The position numbers were made by a program, and so were the translations under genes. This document shows, piece after piece, positions 10,569 to 20,199 of a stretch of DNA of 29,339 nt (its first letter is position 1; the number at the start of each line of letters is the position of its first letter). Source of the DNA: Sperchopsis tessellata (lineage: Eukaryota > Arthropoda > Insecta > Coleoptera > Hydrophilidae); contig JAWQRN010000456.1 in NCBI GenBank assembly GCA_033557685.1, forward strand, positions 1 through 29,339, read 5' to 3'. Below the pieces are notes generated by a model that saw only the letters and a program-made list of their open reading frames with translations, was not told where the DNA came from and made no database searches.

Positions 10569-10598
10569 TTGACGAAGAGTGGAAATACACTTCGAAAC
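10569..10598 (+). ncRNA. hammerhead-ribozyme-like motif downstream of PLE 1
   Basis: The sequence reads TTGACGA, then a hairpin with stem 10,577-10,581/10,588-10,592 (GAGTG with CACTT, one G-U pair) and a 6-nt loop, then CGAAAC. This resembles the hammerhead core CUGANGA, stem II, GAAA. PLEs are known to carry hammerhead ribozymes in their terminal repeats, and this lies about 270 bp after the GIY-YIG remnant. The first core base is U, not C, and I cannot draw stems I and III, so an active ribozyme is unlikely. Confidence 0.35.
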
Positions 10599-11238
10599 AT
10601 TTACTAAACCCATAGATTAATTCCTTATAAATATCATTATTCCCAATAATCCTGAAAGCTGATAATTTTTGGGCGAAATTCTAAAAGATAATGCAGTTGA
10701 TAAAAGGCGGTTCACTGTTACAGTATTTTTGTTAAATAAATCTACTGTATTTGGAATGAGAGGTATTGTTAACCGACTTTTCAAATTTCCGGAATCGATT
10801 TTGGATAATCCAAATTGGAAAAAGTTTCATTATGTATACTATATGATGCTGGAAATTGCTCATTTTTTATATCAGTACATTCATTATTGTAGAATCAGCT
10901 TCTACTTCAGAAACATAAAAAAAATGTATGTATTGACTTGTACTATTTATAATTCCTGTCGTTTATAATAAATTATACGTCAATCGTTTTTTTTTATATT
11001 TTATTATTTATTTAACCGCACTACTGGGAACAATAATATAAAATTAGACATTCTAAATTTTATCAGTTTCATTCACGACGTGACGTGAATTTTATTGTGC
11101 AAGTGTATATTTTGTTCGAATAGTTGTATCAGATGTTATGTCAACTAAAATAATATACTTACTGAATATTTCTAGTTGCCAATTAAATAAGTGTAGGTGT
11201 AAAATTATATCTTGTAATAAATTATATCTTTCTTTCAG
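10599..11238 (+). other. intron upstream of the M13 peptidase exon
   Basis: AT-rich sequence ending in a polypyrimidine tract and AG (TATCTTTCTTTCAG, 11,225-11,238). The 99-codon open frame at 10,669-10,968 starts at TTG, has no known domain and looks like chance. The intron probably extends further upstream past the PLE, as no earlier exon of the gene is seen. Confidence 0.5.
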
Positions 11239-11450
11239 GCATCTTTGCCGGAAGCAGATCGACACGATACTAGTGCTATTTACAAGAAGTTGTCCCTAGC
11301 TCAGCTGCAAAAAATAGTTCCACAGATAAAATGGCAGGAGTATCTAAGTTCCTTTTTAGAAGCTGACATCACAGACAAGGAACCAGTTGTGGCATATGGA
11401 TTATCGTACTTTATCGAGATGGGCAAAATCCTGGCAGACACGGACCGAAG
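11239..11450 (+). CDS. internal exon of an M13 metallopeptidase (neprilysin / endothelin-converting-enzyme-like)
   Basis: The exon encodes 70 residues plus two bases. It contains RHDTSAIYKKLSLAQLQKIV, then PQIKWQEYLSSFL, then EPVVAYGLSYFIEMGKILAD and TDRR. This matches the Peptidase_M13_N region, whose family wording is 'R.D..A.YHKMTL..LQ...P...W..YL......V.VY...YF..M..++..T..R'. Known members are type II membrane zinc endopeptidases that cleave extracellular peptides. The exon is bounded by TCTTTCAG at the acceptor and CGAAG|GTAACT at the donor, and the last codon is split after its second base. It has no internal stop and is GC-richer than its surroundings. The HExxH zinc site and C-terminal domain lie in exons not seen here. 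It could belong to any insect neprilysin paralogue, or to a pseudogene, though the clean splice sites favour a live gene. Confidence 0.85.
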
Positions 11451-11533
11451 GTAACTGCAATATAATAACTTAATTTGTCAATTTAAGCCGCAATAGGAAA
11501 TGAATTAATGGCTGGTATTTCTCTCTGTTCATG
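11451..11533 (+). other. 5' splice site and start of the downstream intron
   Basis: GTAACT at 11,451-11,456 is a good donor after CCGAAG. No following M13 exon (expected to begin with a reading like 'VHNYVLWR') was found in the rest of the window. The intron may therefore run for many kilobases to the right. Confidence 0.6.
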
Positions 11534-11833
11534 AACAATGGACAACAAAGGAATATTATGAATAGATGGATGATTTAATTAGTTATAGTACTTTTAATGA
11601 CTCTTAACTGGTATTTCTGAGTCTTAAACGGAATTTTAATATCGAGTGGCAGTCCACGAATTCCAGACAACTTCCTTGGATTTAACTTCAGCCCTTTTAT
11701 TGCAAAAGTTTTGCAAGGATAATAGAGAGATCGATGTATATACTATAACAACATTTTAAGTAAAACTCTAATATAATAACTTAGAAGACTGTCCGATACA
11801 TAAGTTTTTAAGTGAAATGACGTAGAAAACATA
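11534..11833 (+). repeat. dispersed repeat family B, copy 1
   Basis: About 300 bp similar in the same direction to 17,420-17,715. Shared blocks include GATTTAATTA, GTACTTTTAATG, CACGAATTCC and CCTTTTATTG, then an AAAAGTTT/AGGATAAT stretch and CTATAACAACATTTT. It starts only about 85 bp after the M13 exon. No coding potential is seen. The class is unknown (SINE, MITE or retroelement UTR). Confidence 0.75.
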
Positions 11834-12880
11834 GACTATTTCGTGCTCCAAGTAATAAAGAAGCTAAATTACTTCATATCAAAGCTACAAACGATTCAAC
11901 GATAACAATAGTTAAAGTTTGTATTGTCAGCTTCATAAAATAGACAAGTTTATAATTTCCAATATATATAATTCTGAACTCACACATGTATTTAAATGTA
12001 ACATATTATCAATAGTCTGCCGAAATTTATTATTAATAATAGTTATTAATTTAACACACAACTATCGACATCAGTTTTAAGTGGCAGTTTTGCCATAAGC
12101 ATTAATGGGTCTCAGATTTAGTGCCAAGAAAGGTTTCCCCAAACGTCAAAACCGTGAAATCATTATTTTTCTGAGTTCTAAAGATATAAATTACAAAAAT
12201 GCACATTCATATTTTAATTATTTAGATTGTTTATGCTTTATATATAAGTTTAAAAGATGTTTAATATATATTTCAGGAGTAAATGTGAGAGAAGGAAAGA
12301 CCTGAAAGATAACAATGAGATATAACTTCTTGTACTAATTGCCATTTTGACCAGATTTGACGCCAATACATTTTAAATCCAAAGAAATATATATTTTGTC
12401 GAAAATTTTATTTTAAATGATCATAGATAGTGACATATTTAGCACATATTTACCAACCAGTTAGAGTTTTTATCATTTTATCCATAAAGATAAATCATTA
12501 TTTAGAAGAATTAAGAAGATTTCCAAGATACTTGACTACCATTAGATAATATCAGTGATCAATTCTACGACCACGCTGCTAATATGAGTAAAAACTACAA
12601 CTAACTAAAATTGTTGAAACCTGTAAATAATCTGTTAATTGTATACTTTGCCCGGTGCACTGGCTAAATTTAGTTAACGAACGAGTGTAAAGTATAATCT
12701 AAAAGCATCTCAAATAGTCAACTATTTGAAATTAGTACTCAAATTTACCTCATAAATCATCTTATCTTAAACAAACAATAAAGTAAAGTTAACAAAGTAA
12801 GCCATAAAATGTAGAACCCTAGAATTACAGGAAGGGGAGGTTCTACATTAATTATATTTTTGAATTTATTTCCTTCAGGG
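11834..12880. other. intron-like AT-rich stretch
   Basis: No gene was recognised. There is a small hairpin with an 11-bp stem at 12,808-12,818/12,839-12,849 (core GTAGAACC/GGTTCTAC). The 66-codon frame at 12,105-12,305 has no known domain. Confidence 0.4.
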
Positions 12881-13069
12881 AAAATTGAAAAATAAAATTG
12901 CAGCAATATGAAGCGAAACAAATAGATATATGTAGAGAAATAATAAAAAATGTAGCGATTTAAACAAACGAGTAAAATTAAGAGTATACATATCAAATGG
13001 TTGACATTTATGAGCGTAAAAATTACATTTACCAATTTCAGTCGTTGCTAAGTAAGAAGAAAGTGCCAA
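12881..13069 (-). repeat. inverted repeat C, left arm
   Basis: Reverse complement of 13,636-13,815. Both copies read GGCACTTTCTTCTTA, then CGACTGAAATTGGT and TACGCTCATAAATG. These are followed by CAACCATTTGATATG and TATTTCTCTACATATATCTA. The similar short peptides in both arms (HKCQPFDM) come from this shared DNA, not from a proven gene. Confidence 0.85.
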
Positions 13070-13635
13070 TAGCTCTGATCTTTAAAACATATAAGGCAGG
13101 TACTAGTACAAATAATATTAACGATCGGTACATAAACCAACACAATTTTTCCAGACAAGGGAATAATTTTAGTTGGAGGTATTAAATGCTTTATATATTT
13201 CAACACTATTTATTTGACTTTGTAATTCCAGACAACAAAGTAATTCTTCTTTGTATTGTTGACGTCAGAATCGATGTAGAAAAAGAGCACGTCATTATTT
13301 GAAATCAGTTGATTCGCCTATTTGAATTCCAAGCAACAATGATATTTTTCGTTTTTAATCAGTTGATTTTCTACATCAACCGATAGTTCGCAAGTTCTAC
13401 ATTTGTTTAATTATATCTCGGGAAATGAATACGGTATTTTGCATTTTTCAACTCTCAAAACTAATAAATATGAAGCTTTCTGAATTGATTTTTCAACCAT
13501 AAACCATTTTTTTTTAAGAAGATATTTGTTGTTTTAATTAAAAGTTATTGTCTTGTTTTCCAGCTGGCACCTTTTCTTCAGATTCTGACCAAACATCAAA
13601 CCAAATTTCAAATAATCTACACTATGTTGAAGTAC
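13070..13635. other. spacer of inverted repeat C
   Basis: This holds the short direct repeat AATCAGTTGATT (about 13,302 and 13,357) and a weak inverted pair GATGTAGAAAA / TTTTCTACATC (13,273-13,283 and 13,367-13,377). No protein was recognised. The whole 12,881-13,815 unit could be a non-autonomous foldback element. Confidence 0.45.
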
Positions 13636-13810
13636 TGGCACTTTCTTCTTACGACTGAAATTGGTGAATGTAATATTTACGCTCATAAATGCCAACCATT
13701 TGATATGAATACTTTAAATTTGACTCGTTTGTTTAAGTCACTGAATTTTTTTATTATTTCTCTACATATATCTATTTATTTCGCTTCATATTTTGTTACT
13801 TTTATTTTTG

Positions 13811-13815
<5 letters not shown>
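13636..13815 (+). repeat. inverted repeat C, right arm
   Basis: Partner of 12,881-13,069, separated from it by about 566 bp. The right arm runs straight into the (TA)27 tract that begins at 13,816, so the microsatellite marks its edge. Confidence 0.85.

Positions 13816-13869
<54 letters not shown>
13816..13869. repeat. (TA)27 microsatellite
   Basis: Fifty-four bases of uninterrupted TA. It lies exactly between inverted repeat C and the 5'-truncated PLE 2. The purity suggests recent expansion. Confidence 0.97.
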
Positions 13870-13871
<2 letters not shown>

Positions 13872-13902
13872 CAGTAGTATTGGCTATAGAGATATATAAC
13901 TA

Positions 13903-14660
13903 ATGTTATTGGGTAACTGCTCTAATAATTCTTTAATGATAGATTGGTATCAGAAGCCTTCTGCTTCTTGTAGGTACATTAGTTACAAATCTTATCACCC
14001 CTTTAAACTAAAAATTAACTTCATTGTGGCAAGAAAAAATCAAATACGTAAGTTCTCGCATCCTTTATTACAGGAAAAAAAATGTACATAAATTAACCAA
14101 CATATTATTGTTAAGTGGTTACCCGCCTCCTTTAGTTTCGAGACGTCTTGTCCCACCTGACTGTGATAACCGTGCTCGGTCTGTGTTGTTATAACAGCAA
14201 CCACCTCAACCTGCTGATACTCTGACCACCCCTATTATTAGCTATCGTAGATTTTCCTATGTAAGAGAAATTAACACTAAAATCCTTAAGGACCAGAGCT
14301 CATAATTGCCAACTATAACCTTCTCAAGGTCAGTTCTCTTTATTCTACTCTTAAAGACTTCACAGCCACTCTGAACAGAAGTAACGTAGTTTACAAGGTA
14401 GATTGCAAAGGCTGTACCAAATGTTATATAGGCCACACTCAATAAAAGAGTGACTCCAAACGACGACCTGACGGCTGCACTTTGGCCTGCCTGTGTTTAA
14501 CACCCTTCATACGATGGATTTTGAGAGCTCCCAAGTCTTAGAGATAGAACGGAACTTATACAAACGTAAATTTCTAGAAACCTTCCACATTTAAAAACAT
14601 TTAGATGTGTACATCCTTGCTAAATCAGACATTGTTGGCCTGTCTTCTTATGCCTAACTT
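13903..14660 (+). pseudogene. Penelope-like element remnant 2 (RT C-terminus and GIY-YIG endonuclease)
   Basis: Readings in order are LMIDWYQKPSAS and CRYISYKSYHPFKLKIN, ending in RKFSHPLLQEK. This is the PLE RT end 'TDWYQKPT.SGRYLN..S.HP...K......R...LSHP'. Next come ILLLSGYPPPLVSRRL and RRFSYVREINTKILK. VVYKVDCKGCTKCYIGHT (14,386-14,439) is the GIY-YIG module with its paired cysteines. LEIERNLYKRKFLETFHI and AKSDIVGLSS form the C-terminal block. Frame changes and stops (for example at 14,091) show decay, and the catalytic RT motifs are missing. The 5' truncation lies near the (TA)27 tract. It differs from PLE 1 in sequence, so two PLE families or ages are present. Confidence 0.88.
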
Positions 14661-14870
14661 CTAAATTGTAAAAATCCGTATCGTGGACTTTCCACCAGCA
14701 ATAGCAACCAATCTTGACGTAATATTTATTGAATGTTGTTGTTCATATAACCTACCTTATCTTCTTGTGCTATTGTGCTTTTTTACATATACTAATTAAT
14801 TTAGTCTTAATCGCTCTACTGAAATGTCTATATTATTTTGGAGTTTCTCACTCTTGATATGCTCTTTAAA

Positions 14871-14898
14871 CTCCATGTGTGGATTTCCACTTGTTGCT
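14871..14898 (+). other. short hairpin downstream of PLE 2
   Basis: A 4-bp stem GTGG/CCAC with loop ATTT (14,879-14,890) lies about 210 bp after the PLE 2 coding remnant, a spacing like that of the hammerhead-like motif after PLE 1. The core bases do not match a hammerhead, so this is only a weak parallel. Confidence 0.2.
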
Positions 14899-15834
14899 CC
14901 TATCATTATTAAACTGTTCTGAGTCTAACATTACGGCTATACTATATGTATGACTAAATATAATTGAACGTTCTTATTATTTTGTTTGGACACTATCAGT
15001 GTGTTTAACGCTGTTTTCTTAATTATATTCCTTTTATTGGAAACCTCTTTAGAAATGGCTCTCTGTATTTTAGTGACACATTCAATCATCATTTAATTCT
15101 ATCTTTAAAAAATTCATTTTGAGCGAGAGCATTTTGAGCACGTAGTGAATTACTGCACCGATGTAATGTTGATCTGTCATTGTCATCTTTCGAGCAGTCA
15201 GCTGTGGTAGCGATCAACGAACTTGCCATCCGGCCTTTCTTTAATCTTAAATTTAAATAAAAATATTGCAATTACTAATGCAAGTATAGATCTCAAGTGT
15301 CCTTTTGTCTTTGATGTGTATGGCTGTTCCTGCTGGATGTTTTTATTATTACCTCAAAGTGACTAGATCGGCTGAATGTCAAAATTAAAAATTAATTGAG
15401 AATTACTTAACACCTAATTGTATGTTTTTTCAGTGCAATTATATAGATTTCCTAATGAAGCGAAGAATATGTTTGCGTAATATATACGAATAAAGCTAAA
15501 AATTAGTTCTTCTTAACCTTTTAACTATCCAAATTAGGCTGCAATTACCCAATAACTTTAAATATTAAAATATAGATCGGAGTTGGAATCTATAAATAAT
15601 CATATCGTATCTATTATAAATATTATTTTGGCATTAATCTCAATATTTTCATCTAATTATCAGAAGCTTTGACAAACAATATTGCCGCTGATATTGAAAT
15701 TGAATGAATAATATTTATAAGTATTTGTTTAAGATGTATTGAATGTCAAAAATAAAGTTCGATTATAAGTAATAAATAAATTATTACCGAACTTACTAAC
15801 AGCAGTGAGATATAAAGGAATGTAATATGTAATG
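14899..15834. other. AT-rich non-coding stretch
   Basis: No domain was recognised. The 60-codon minus-strand frame at 15,089-15,271 is slightly GC-richer but unknown. Part of this may be the 3' region of the hAT-like element. Confidence 0.4.
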
Positions 15835-16771
15835 TCACATTCAAGAGATCTTCTCCTTATTGAAGAAAATAGTTTTTTTTTATTGCTGGCCTGGAAAGCA
15901 ACAATCGTTCAACTCCTTTGAATAAAGAGAGCTATCTAATTCCAGAATATTTTAGAACTTTTTCATACTCCATTCCGACGAAGTCAAAACATCCTTTGTC
16001 TACTATTTTCTCACTGTTGCTGAATTTTGTGTACACTGAATGTCAAGATACATTGTAATGTAAAATGTGGCAATAGTAATTACCTTTTAATAAATTAATA
16101 TTAACGTTTTACATGTTTCCATTACTAACAGATACATTATCTGCTCCATACAAAATTGATTTTGTTGGATTGAGACCAGGTTTTGTAAGTTTGATATTGT
16201 GATCTATGATTTTTGAAGTTTCTTCTGCATCACGGTAAAATTTAAAATCATGTGTATTATTCCTTTCGTTTTGTTAAAGTATCTTACTGCAATTGTGAAG
16301 AACTTTTAATTGCCCTTATTACTGGTATCATTAGATCTGAAAACGATTTTATTTTATACTCCTACAGTGAATTTTCGAGGGTAGTGTAGACTCCTTAGAA
16401 ATCTCATTTGCTAATCTGATGCCACACATTCAGTACTTGAGCAGTTGTGATGTTGACTGATCCCATGAACCAGCTGAGACATCTCAGCCGCTGCAGCTTT
16501 TAAATCTATACTTGCTGTGTTTGAAAGAGAAACACACATATTTGTGATCAATAGGTTTTCTGATCGATTTTTAAAAAAAAATGTATGGTCTTTAGCATTA
16601 AAATGAGTTTTAACGTCTTTTTCGCCATTATGTTTTACTTTTAAAGTTTGTGAACACCATTTTAATTTTGCAGTTTATATTAACTTTTAATAACAAAATA
16701 TTAGCTTTATTACACCATTCTGTATTAGCATATGCAACATTTTTTGGTTTCTTCTGTAAAGGGGATTCCAT
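15835..16771 (-). pseudogene. hAT-superfamily (BED finger / DUF4371-like) transposase, decayed
   Basis: The minus strand starts MESPLQKKPKNVAYANTEWC at 16,771. It then gives KVKHNGEKDVKTHFNAKDH (about 16,590-16,660), like the 'H.GE.DV..H...K.H' half of a BED zinc finger. Further blocks are SNTASIDLKAAAAEM, MRFLRSLHYPRKFTVG and SADNVSVSNGN, like the 'ADN...N.G' block. FSNSEKIVDKGCFDFVGMEY follows, continuing EKVLKYSGIR-stop-LSL (family RWLSL) and VERLLLSRPAIKKNYFL (15,868-15,915). The order and wording fit insect hAT-like proteins annotated with DUF4371 or as ZBED/KIAA1586-like. Many frameshifts and a stop in place of the conserved Trp show it is dead. The C-terminal dimerisation domain was not found, nor confident terminal repeats. 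Confidence 0.75.
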
Positions 16772-17419
16772 AATGTCTAAAATAATAATAATATTTATTT
16801 AAACTAATTAAATAACAAGTAAATAAATTATACTTTCTTTAATTATTTGTACTTATACTTATAAGCGGCGGTCCTACGCCTCTGCCGCATCTCGCATTTT
16901 CTTTAATTAACTATTATTAAAACAAACTTTGTTTTGAAATCTTAAATCCTATTTAATAATAAATAAATATTTAGAATATAAAAATCCCGTTTTAATATTA
17001 ATTAATTTATATATCTTTAACTGCACTTGTTTGATAGTTGAAACTTTATTTGTTAATTGAATAAGAATAAATCGAATGACTGAATTGAACACTAATGAAT
17101 GGACGCGTGCTACTTGCTTGCTCGCTCCTGCTAGCACTCTCGTGTCGTGTCCTCGCAGAACGAAACAAATGCAGAGCTGCTGCTTCTATCATGCTAGAGT
17201 GGTAAAGGCAGAGTTGCCAAATTACAACGCATTTTATTTGCCAAAAACATTTTGGGAGTTATTTAACAAAACTCTGTTTAAATTTTCATTTTATGAAGAG
17301 CTACGAAAATAATTTTTTTAAGTGCAATATAATTATTTAATTTATCATTCTTGAATATAACTCGACTCCATTTAATATGCTTTGAGAAATTGAGAACTGA
17401 AGACAGAAATATCTGACGT
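16772..17419. other. AT-rich region with a GC-richer patch
   Basis: Most of this is AT-rich, upstream of the hAT-like start codon. A patch at about 17,098-17,230 is much richer in GC than its surroundings (GCTTGCTCGCTCCTGCTAGC). It ends with CAGAGTTGCCAAATT (17,212), which looks like a hAT-type terminus facing right. The patch may be the hAT element's 5' UTR or another insertion; a partner end was not found. Confidence 0.3.
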
Positions 17420-17711
17420 CTCAATGGCAGAATGGCAAGAGATGGCTAGAAGGGTGATTTAATTATTTCCTGTACTTTTAATGGAGCTATTGAGTGGCCC
17501 TTCAACTTGTTTAACGAAATTTTTATAAAGAAAGTTGGGTCACGAATTCCCGACAACCTCCGTGGCTTTAATTTCATTCCTTTTATTGTAAAAGTTTAGC
17601 GAGGATAATATCGAGATCGATTGCTAAACTATAACAACATTTTCTGTGGAACTTTCTAATTTAATAAAGTAGAAGACTCTAAGACACTTGAACTGATATT
17701 AAAAGAAGTAG

Positions 17712-17715
<4 letters not shown>
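17420..17715 (+). repeat. dispersed repeat family B, copy 2
   Basis: Direct copy of 11,534-11,833 (about 70% by eye). It ends at the (AT)n tract at 17,714. Because the two copies lie 5.9 kb apart in the same direction, they are probably independent insertions. Confidence 0.75.

Positions 17716-17742
<27 letters not shown>
17714..17742. repeat. (AT)n microsatellite
   Basis: Twenty-nine bases of pure AT alternation at the 3' edge of repeat family B copy 2. The tract may be the element's own tail. Confidence 0.95.
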
Positions 17743-17747
<5 letters not shown>

Positions 17748-17845
17748 GCGTTTCAACGTACATAAAATCTCACCCTGTAAACATTTGAATACGAATATGT
17801 ATCGGCGTTGAATAAGGTATAAATATACTTTTAAAGCGGGTTTAA

Positions 17846-19763
17846 GCCTTTCGCGACTAAATGCATATATAAGTCCTACGAAATTTTGGAACTTACAAAA
17901 TGACTTTTTTTTAACGTACAATATTTTTTTCTGTAATTTTGTGTTTAAATTTTGTTTCGAATTATTATTGTTCATTTTAGAAATGGAATATAAGTCCCAG
18001 TAGTTCAAGTAAAAAGCTTAAAACAATAGGGTTTTATCTTTATTATTAAACGTAAATCATATTCTGTTGTTACACACTAATATAAATTATCATATTAAGA
18101 ATAATAATACAAAATTATGAATAATAGCTCTGGGAACTTTCCTGGTATAAAAGAAAAATCACAACTACGCACATAATCCTTTTTTCCGCTATAATTACCC
18201 CGTTTTTTTTTTTTGTTGCCTTTATTGGAACGGGTAAGCGGACCTCTACTTTATTGAAATTTTTTTGATAATATACATATGCACGGTCCCTAATTATTAA
18301 ATAATTCTTCGACCGGTTTATATCAGTACTTCTGATAAATTGATCAAATAAACCAAAAATTGTGTAATTGGGCAATTATGAACCTCCTTGAAAATAATCC
18401 AAGAGCTGACTGCAGTTGATAGTTAAAGTTTATAAAAGACTTTCTTATACAACTTTTCTCATTTTCTATCAATACTGAACAATTCATTAAGTTAGTCCGA
18501 GAAGTCAACGACTCCCAGGTTTAAGTAATATAATTGTATATCTTCTAGATAGGTAATCATTTAATCTGCATGGAAATTTCTGAGAACCATTACATATTTT
18601 GTTTCCTTCCATAGGAATACGATATTACCATAACCCTTTGAATTTTCAGCAAATTTTTTGGGTTGTTATACATGACTGACTGCTAAAAACGCTAATGTAT
18701 CAACAAAATTGACAGATGTGCAAAACCTATCAAAACAAATTGTTGAATATGTTTGTCTTACTGTGTTCGTTAGTTTTTTTTACTACTCCTTCGCCCAAAG
18801 TTCCTTCCGGTATTTCAATTCCTTCCTTCCCAGAATAAATAGCAAAGTCTTAGACATAACTTGACTTATATTTTGACCTCTCTTTTGATAAGTTTTAATG
18901 GTGAATACTGCTTGTGGGCAGATCTGCCCTTACACTTACTTCATACCTTGTTTCGCTATATGTTTTTCTCAGACATGACACTAGTTCATCAATATTGTAC
19001 CATTTATTCATTTACTGGCTAACAGCTTCAATATGTCTCTAGAAATAGCCAGTACTGGTGGCATAATAAATGACATTATGATATCCATCATGTTAGTATC
19101 TACTTGAATCCTTTATTTTTTTCTAAATTTATAAGTGCTGTTTGGTACACTTATATATGTAAATAAAAAGGCTTATTGAAAATAATTTCATAAATATTTC
19201 CAGCTCAGTAGATCTATTACTTGTATTTGCCGAAATAGTGCAGGTCATATAATTTGGAAAATTCATTCGTGGAATAAACTTATCATGGACATCATTCCAA
19301 CCAACTAAAGTCGTATTATTGGATTGATTAACAGTAGGCAATAATACATCATCGTCGAGCTCTGATTCACTTCAAAAGTTTATTTTAGAGGTACTAGACT
19401 GGAATAATATTAACCCACTATAATATACTACTAGGACATATGTATCCCATAATCCTAAAAAGAGTTGTATTACACATTTATTACACTATTTATTTATTAA
19501 TCTAACACTATATACATTCACAATTACTCAGAAACTGGTCAAACAAACATTTATAGCATGAGGCTTCCAGAGAGACAGGTGCTATTTAATATTATTAATA
19601 TTAATAATGTTTTAATTAAACTTTCGTGTAATTTTGGGACATAGTGCATACTAATTTCAATAGCAATTATAGCCAATAGATTTTGTGAATTTTCATTGGG
19701 ACACATATAACTCAGTAGTATTTTCAGAAAACAATATTCTAGATAAAATTCGTCGCGAAAGGG
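17846..19763 (-). mobile_element. piggyBac-like DNA transposon, both ends present
   Basis: Both ends carry the piggyBac TTAA target duplication (17,842-17,845 and 19,764-19,767). The left terminus reads GCCTTTCGCGACTAAAT and the right, read inward on the minus strand, reads CCCTTTCGCGACGAATT. They share CCTTTCGCGAC and differ at the first base. The 1918-bp length and the internal minus-strand transposase fit the superfamily. Boundaries and coding evidence were found independently and agree, so this is the best-delimited element in the window. Confidence 0.9.
18420..19380 (-). pseudogene. piggyBac-like transposase, decayed
   Basis: Minus-strand blocks occur in family order. SESELDDDVLLPTVNQS is an acidic N-terminus. 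GWNDVHDKFIPRMNFPNYM and TELEIFMKLFSISLFIYIYK follow. NIDELVSCL resembles the first catalytic 'DE' site. YDFAIYSGKEGIEIPEG followed by LGEGVV is the 'YTGK...LG..V' block. CFDRFCTSVNFVDTL resembles 'FDNFFTS..L', the second Asp. KYVMVLRNFH and LGVVDFSD ('GGVD..D', third Asp) come last. The candidate catalytic aspartates are kept, but a stop just before the N-terminal block (SES), others inside the ORF, and frameshifts prevent a full protein. No C-terminal cysteine-rich finger was recognised. Confidence 0.88.
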
Positions 19764-19767
19764 TTAA

Positions 19768-19890
19768 ACCCCATCGAGCCATCTAAAATACTAGCAGCAC
19801 CTACGCGTTCTATGACCAGCTAATGTTGTTGGCTCTCTGTAGCTATTATCGTCTTTCGATAGGGATGTAAAACAAGCTTGGTCCAGTAAC
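19768..19890. other. short flank between piggyBac and the hAT-like end
   Basis: Unremarkable sequence. It is the pre-insertion flank of the piggyBac element, together with the bases before 17,842. Confidence 0.4.
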
Positions 19891-20035
19891 CAGTGTGTGC
19901 CAAACTTTTTTACCTCACAGCACACTGGGGAAGGAGAATTTGTTTCACGGCAGAACACACAAATTAAAGTCCCCCAAAACATTAAATATACTTTACTAAT
20001 ATGACTAAAAGAAAACGCAGCACACATGGATAGAA
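19891..20035 (+). mobile_element. hAT-like terminal region (solo end or MITE)
   Basis: It begins CAGTGTGTGCCAAACTTTTT and goes on with CTCACAGCACACTGGGGAAG and GTTTCACGGCAGAACACAC. This closely follows the 5' end wording of many animal hAT elements ('CAGTGGTTCCCAAACTTTTT...GCGGCACACT...TTCACGGCACACC'). No transposase follows and no matching right end was found, so this is a truncated end. The minus-strand frame at 19,791-20,027 is a chance frame. Confidence 0.6.
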
Positions 20036-20199
20036 ATATTTATCTACCGTCAGATCTACCACTTAACCCTGAGAAAAAATACAATTACAATTGGATTCAA
20101 TATGTGAAAACCGTAAATCTTATGCATTAAATACATCCGCAAAATCCAAGATGCCAGCAGCCATTCCAACGCCACATACACGTACAATCAACGCGAACA

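Noticed and set aside
10669..10968. Possible 99-residue protein upstream of the M13 exon
   Set aside because: It starts at TTG, shows no known domain or splice context and lies in an AT-rich intron; treated as chance.
12875..13899. Related peptides with HKCQPFDM on both strands, suggesting a gene family
   Set aside because: The similarity is at DNA level over the inverted repeat arms, and the right-hand frame runs into the TA microsatellite (poly-Tyr-Ile), so it is not evidence of coding.
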